This document shows positions 58,581 to 64,000 of a DNA stretch of 64,000 nucleotides, piece after piece (position 1 is the first letter of the stretch; each line of letters begins with the position of its first letter). The DNA comes from Schistocephalus solidus (Eukaryota > Platyhelminthes > Cestoda > Diphyllobothriidea > Diphyllobothriidae), in assembly GCA_017591395.1 (NCBI GenBank), contig WEDG01004956.1, positions 1 through 64,000 on the forward strand, in the 5' to 3' direction. Made by a program: the position numbers and the translations under genes. Under the pieces are notes generated by a model. The model ran no database searches, had not been told where the DNA came from, and saw only the letters and a program-made list of their open reading frames with translations.

Positions 58581-60000
58581 GTGTGTTTTTGTGTGCGTAA
58601 TCACGCTTTGGTCAATGATTTTCCACATGTGCGTGCGCCCCTTGTTACTGTCGTCGTTTCGCCAAGCATCATGTCTTCTTCGGTCCCAAGTACTCGCAGA
58701 CGGTCGTTTTCCAAACCTACCGCTCCGACACGAATTCCTGTTTAGTAATAAATAACTGGGGTACCTGTCTGCCCTCCTTTTTTGTATTCTTGCATGCTAA
58801 CGTTGTAGTTTTGAGGACATGTGGGAGTTCTAAAACTGTCGTGGTTCTTAGTTGTCGTACTACTTGTACATACACGATACACTTCTTACAAGATATGATT
58901 TTATGTAATTACCCTCCCCCACTACGCTTGAGCACGCACACAATTTAATATTCCTACCAGCCCCCTCCCCCAGGAAAGCAGAGAAGGCAGGTTTACTACC
59001 CTCCTCGTTACTATTGTCCCATCCCCTCTGCGGAGTCGGCTGTTATTTTCGTCGAACCAACCTGTCGGCCGAAGCTCTGGCCCTTGGCATTTAGCAGATT
59101 TGTGCTTCAAACCCCCCTTTTGCGGTTGCCTCCCCCACCAGCCAGAAGTTTGTGTTTATTTTTAGTGTCCGGGTCGACCAGGTCTGCTCACAGACATATC
59201 GAGTAATTTTCCATGTCGGCGGGGTGTGACATGTGTCTCTTCATTTTTATTTGAAATGTCCCTCGTACCCCTTTTCCGTATTACGGCCCTCTTGTGCGTG
59301 TGTGTTTTCCACGCCTGTAACTCCCTCAGACCTTTTCTTCTCCTACTTTGCTGGATTCCTGCCGCCCTACCCTTCGTCGCCTCCTATCGGTCTCGGGCCC
59401 CGGACAAATCCCCACACTCGCCGTTTCCATGGCGCCACCTGGGAGGAGTAGTGATGCGGCTGGTCCCCCTCCCCGATCCGGCGGTCCCCACTTGTTGCAA
59501 TCTATTTAGGGATAGGTTTCGAGGTCCATTTTGAAATGCGTCCCTAAAATAACGCACACACTCACACACACACATTTTCTGCCTTCTTTTCCGTGTTTCA
59601 TGGGTTACCTTTAACCGGACCTGTGGGGGCACCCGGGTTAGAGAAACCGACAACAATCAGGAACTAGAGCCGGAGTCGCATTTGACTGATTCAGGTGTCT
59701 CTCGCAAGTACCAGGCACAATGATAATTAAAGGCAAGAGAGGTCAGTCTCCAGGCCGTCCTTCGGGCCCGAACAATATTTTGGCAGGAAGAACAGGCACT
59801 TGTCATGATTGCACCTGCTTATGTCTTTGACTGGAGGTGGCCGGGGGGGTAGATTGCTGCCTTACCTCTCGCGGCCCATGACCGTAATTTGGACTATGTT
59901 TATTTCATGACCCGCTTCCAGAAGTTTGTTTCTGACTAGGGACAGGTGGTCTCCCTATCGTACCGTCGGTCTCTGCTCATGTATTCCTGATCTCAATCGA
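58579..60000. other. Unassigned region
   Basis: A short ca-repeat at 59550-59573 and c-rich runs. No coding or repeat family recognised. Confidence 0.4.
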
Positions 60001-60016
60001 TGGGGTAACTCGGACT

Positions 60017-60277
60017 TTGGAATCGGCGCACTGTGTTTGCATGGAGTGGCCGATTGGCCGCTTAGTGATAGCTCCTTTTGGTCCTTACCTCACTAAAATG
60101 TTCAGCCATGGCTCCTCGAAACTAGGATCTGCCCCGCTAACCGCCTTGACCGGTGGGCTAAACCAGGTGAGTGTATCCAGTGTTGTGTGTGTGTCCCCAC
60201 AGCCGCTATTTCGGCTGCATCCCTCGCTCTCTGCCCTGCCCACCTTCAAAAGGTCCTATGAAGAGGACGGCAGCTAA
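60017..60277 (+). other. Candidate exon pair around a 36-nt intron-like segment
   Basis: ccag/gtgagt at 60163-60172 and gtgtccccacag ending at 60202 delimit a 36-nt segment, the same size class as the Ras introns. Removing it keeps the frame: GSAPLTALTGGLNQ then PLFRLHPSLSALPTFKRSYE, then a stop. The 5' part (60005-60085) overlaps a dispersed repeat, so a start there is doubtful. Unknown product. Confidence 0.25.
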
Positions 60278-60470
60278 CTTCACTAACAAAGTCGCGCCTC
60301 ATAGTGTAGTTCGGGAATGGTATGGTATGTCTGCGCAGCCCTATTTAGGGAAATCGATGCCCAGTTCACGTCTGCAGGTGAACTCGCAGTCATAACAACC
60401 AACGGACAACAACAATATGGGAGGTGCCCTCGCCGCATTACAGGATATAGGCAGGATAGCATTATCGATG
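60278..60470. other. Spacer
   Basis: Nothing recognised. Confidence 0.4.
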
Positions 60471-60660
60471 AAGAAAAGGGATACTAGAATGGCCATTTCT
60501 GGCTTAATAGCTGTCGTCAACCAGCCATACCCAACCCCAGGTGGTGTGCAGCGCGAATACGCGACTAAAAATTGAACTACCGGCTGGCTGTCCTATCCGT
60601 TACGATCAGATAATGTTAAAAATGACAGCCGGGTGCTCACCGATCGCGTTACCTGATATA
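60471..60660 (-). repeat. Degenerate SINE-like unit (minus)
   Basis: Minus-strand body (ctggttgacgacagctatta, gccagaaatggccattc), lost B-box, and end block gtgctcaccgatcg. A further plus-oriented body piece lies at 60705-60780 (cctggggttt, aatgacggctcataa, gcagaaatgacaattcc). Confidence 0.65.
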
Positions 60661-60949
60661 TTTATCCTGCTGCTACTTCTAACCAACAGGTTGTGGGTTA
60701 AAGTTGCGATAACCTGGGGTTTTTTTGACTAACCAATGACGGCTCATAAAGCAGAAATGACAATTCCAGTCCTATTTCTAGTTGACGTTAACTTCCTTCT
60801 GCCTACGCAGCAACAACGCCCGTTCCCGTCTCCATTCCCTCTGGACGAGTTGGGTGCCACTGCGTCGTCTTCTAGAGTTACTACCCAAGGGCAGAACGGT
60901 GCGATGTTCGAGTGGCACACTGTAAATCGCGACGTTGGCACATGTTGAC

Positions 60950-63600
60950 TTATGTTCTCTTCCGCGGGCGAAAGCGACAAGACGTAATGGTGGCCAGGGC
61001 GATCGGCGACTCCAACGAATGGATAGATCACCACCTCGTCATCTCCAAGATGAGTCTTGCACTTCAACCTTGCATTAGATCATAAGATAAGTGAACAGCA
61101 GGTAAGTTAAGTATTATTGTGTTTATTTGCCTGCTGATCGCTTCCATTGCAGTAAGCCACTGGTTCAGCGCCTGGAAAAGCTGCAGACACCGAACGTCGA
61201 GACCCAGTGGCGCCATTTATGGTGTGCTATTCCCTTCACAACTCTGGATATCCCTGGTTACCCACACCGTCACAATACAGATTGATCTGACGACAACGTC
61301 GAAGAAATTTGCTCACTGAAAGTAGGGGCTGCACAGAGCATACATTAATTTTCATGCTGACACAAGCAACGCCCTCTGCTTTAGGTGTCTCCACTGAGGT
61401 CAGGAACAACTGTGGGAGATAATGGACAGAATGACCGAGGACATCCAAGGATGTGCGGACTACAACAAAATGGATAACCTTGCCCTTCCCCTCAGGGCAG
61501 TCTAGGACCCCTGCATAAAATGAAGTGCGCCGCTATTGAGCTCCGACTGACCAACCCACCTGACGGGTAAATCGCATATTCCGAGGCGCAGGGCTCTTCA
61601 AACGTGTCTTCAACCGCCTAGCTACGATCGCCGACGCCGCTATCGACCGGTTTCCTCAAAGGGCAACTAACAACGCCTGCGCTCCCTCCCAGAAACACTC
61701 AGAGCCGTGCACGAGCTGTCCAGTGGGACTGCATCGGGATCTGACGCGATCCTGACTGACCTCTAAAAGTACGAGTTCTCCCGGCTGATGGGAAAACTTG
61801 CAAGGTTATTCCGAGGGTTTTGATACCAAGGAAAAGTCCCCCAGATTTAACGAACACGCCAAACGTCAATCTGTATTAGCGGGAAGGAACCGGCAACTCT
61901 ATGATAATCCCAGGGGAATCTCACATCCTCCTCGGTTCGTCTCAAAGACCATCTGGAATACGGAATTCCCCCAGAAAGCCAGCGCGGCTTCCGATGAACC
62001 ACCGACCTGGATGCTGGAAATCCATGCATAAATTCGACTGCTCCGAGCGGTTCGCACACTTAGTGTATCAGTGCCACGACGGCGCGCGTCAAGAACAACG
62101 AAACAGTGTCAGAAGGATTTTCGGTGATAAACGGAATGAAGCGGGATGGTTTACTCGTTTCCATCATCGTCAGCCTCCTGTTCTCTGCCTACCGTGATGA
62201 GCGCCCTGGGATCCACATTGTCTCCAGGACCGACGACCATCTTCTCAAAAGCTGGCGCATACAAGTCTCAACATGTCCACTGATGGCTACTGTTCACGAC
62301 CTGTGCGTCCAATACTGCGACAGAGCCGGATATATAATGGAGCATGGACCTCTTCGCACTGGCTGCGCAAACTTTAGACCGACAGTCAACACGGAAAAAC
62401 TGGTAGTCATGCCTCTACAGCCACCGACACAGAATACAAAGCATTAATTTTGGGGGCATCCGTCTCTAAACTGTGGACATTTTCGCCTATTTAGCTAGCT
62501 CAGTCTAACGCAGCATCAAAATCGATGACGAAGGGGCCCACCGGATCTCCAAAACCTGCTCGGCTTTCAGTCGGCTGCAGGACTAAATGCGGAATCGCCA
62601 AGGCCTCCACCCCAAACGAAACTCAAGATATAAAAAGCTGTCATCTTGGCGACAGTGCTGTGTGGAGTGGAGACCTTAAGTGTCTACAAGAACTCAACTC
62701 AAGCACTCCCACCTCAGCTGTCTTCGGATAATCCTAAAGTTGAGGAGACTGGATCCCAAAACCGTAAGTATTGGAGCGGACCATACTAAGGCAACTGCGA
62801 TGGAGCAGTCACCTGTGGGGACGGACGACGAGCGATTCCCCAGACGATTCTTTTTCGGAGACGTGGAAGAATGTCACCCAGGACCGGCCGATCGACAGTG
62901 ACGGCCGAAGCAACAATCTACGAAGCCAACCAAAAGCAAAAGGAGCAGCTCTGCAGTTCTAAGTGCTTCTGATCCACAACGCCAATACCCAATCTGCTAC
63001 AACCTGCCAACGCTCCCAATGGACATTTATTACGCAGATTGGCAGTATTGAGCATCTCTGGACCAGTGCGACATCGACCGAACAACTGCTGCCCCACAAA
63101 TTCCCTCCTTGTCACCCCTGCAGCAACGCCACGGCGTCCACAATCATGATCACGCCCCAACACCCCCGATGTCCCACCACCCTCGATCACCACCAATCCC
63201 TGCCACAACCTCCGCGAAGACGAAAACAACGACGACTTCCATCTCTCTCACTCCCGCCGCCAATGAGAAAAATTCCAACGCCCACTAACCGCTACCACTA
63301 CCACGAGCAATATGAACTTCATCCCAATCTGTCCTGGTTGTGCTCGTACATTCTCCTTACGCATCAGTCAGTTCAATCGCTTCGCGAATTCATAGTACGA
63401 AGACTGACAAACCCGTGCCTGGGGCACCAACACACAACACCGACCGTCTCGGTGCATACTAAACCATCTAAGGTGCTTAAATCTATCACAGAGCACTGGA
63501 AGCCCTGGTTTGCCAACTGACGGTGTAGCGGCTGAGAATGTCAAAGATAGCACACACTGTGGAGTATATCACTGGGACAATCTGTAGCCATATAACGTCG
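60950..63600 (+). mobile_element. RTE-like LINE with zinc-finger tail, heavily degenerate second copy
   Basis: Recognisable order: end of endonuclease and linker (LQRLEKLQTPNVETQWRHL-like, 61165-61230), HPHRHNTD, LPPRNTQSRARAVQ (61690), PRKSPPDL, MHKFDCSERFAHLVYQCHDG (62022-62080), SEGFSVINGMKRDG (62106), AYRDERPGIHIVSRTDDHLL (62190), TVHDLCVQYCDRA (where the catalytic FADDCAL box should be, destroyed, 62300), CANFRPTVNTEKLVVM, HLSCLRIILKLRRLDP (62710), RRFFFGDVEECHPGPADR, and a degraded finger ICPGCARTFSLRISQFN (63325). Every domain is broken by frameshifts. Confidence 0.75.
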
Positions 63601-64000
63601 GCAGAATCGTTACACACTTCATCATGCACACATGTATAGATAACAGGAGAGAATAAGTTTATAACGTGAGGTATCTATGTTAACAGTTACAACTTGTAGA
63701 TAGTAAAAGAGAAATATAAAGATACAATCGAATACTGGGGACTTATACAATCGATCCGCTTGGAGTGGGAGGTGGTCACGAATGATCAGTTAGATACCGG
63801 TGGGGAGTGCAGTGCTGTTCGCAAATGCGGGTGAGGGTCGTGGAGATGCTGACGGTCAGGACTTTCGAGACGGTACGACGGCGGTAACGAGGGGAGATGT
63901 CAGCGGTAGGGAAAGAAGGAACACCGGCCATCTTCACAGACCATCGATCACACCATTCCCATCCGGGACCCGCGCGAAAAGTGTTCCCAGTTCATTCAAA
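63601..64000. other. Unassigned end of window
   Basis: Nothing recognised; may include the 3' UTR of the preceding LINE. Confidence 0.4.

Overview
The window looks like a repeat-dominated piece of a flatworm nuclear genome, most likely a diphyllobothriid-type tapeworm (Spirometra / Diphyllobothrium / Schistocephalus group). That assignment is inference. It rests on the mixture of CR1/jockey-like and RTE-like LINEs, Penelope-like elements (PLEs) with GIY-YIG domains, an RTE-type LINE ending in CPHC-type C2H2 zinc fingers, and a Ras gene with introns of 32-43 nt. No bacterial operons, rRNA genes or CRISPR arrays are visible.

Layout. 1-4772: an array of a 302-303 bp tRNA-derived (SINE-like) repeat. 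It is in minus orientation up to 3445 and plus orientation after that, and a PLE (524-3167, minus) sits inside one unit with a 9-bp target duplication. 4772-6306: a 5'-truncated LINE of family A. 6311-7102: a non-coding foldback element with ~199-bp terminal inverted repeats and TA flanks. 7650-7985: a minus-strand LINE-A tail. 8771-13375: the most complete LINE-A copy, with ORF1 and ORF2 (endonuclease plus reverse transcriptase) and several inactivating lesions. 13393-20790: a minus-strand LINE (family C) split by a complete-looking LINE of family B (14952-19005) flanked by TTGTA. 20839-21790: a TA microsatellite and a head-to-head pair of PLE 3' parts forming a 72-nt perfect palindrome arm pair. 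21785-23870: family D LINE (minus). 23915-26050: LINE B3. 26600-33140: LINE A3, LINE B2 and LINE A4 in series.

34338-35278 holds the only host gene I can name, a classical Ras GTPase in six confident exons plus one tentative exon. The first 166 residues reconstruct without any gap; the lipidated C-terminus was not found.

38.5-64 kb is more GC-rich and older-looking. It holds degenerate SINE pieces, RTE-like LINE fragments (39.4-41.0, 43.3-44.2, 45.4-45.7, 50.2-53.2 and 61.0-63.6 kb), one PLE GIY-YIG fragment (45.8-46.3 kb), short dispersed repeats of unknown class (notably 53.3-54.7 kb), a CpG-rich tract (55.8-58.3 kb) and microsatellites. Two C2H2-tailed LINE copies are recognisable. One (50.2-53.2 kb) has its 5' endonuclease part inverted, as expected from twin priming.

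Functionally this is a landscape of mostly dead retroelements around one conserved signalling gene. The features most worth a second look are the tandem and inverted SINE array with its datable PLE insertion, the foldback element, three copies of a hammerhead-like motif at PLE-like ends, the large PLE palindrome, and the very short introns of Ras, including one GC-AG intron.
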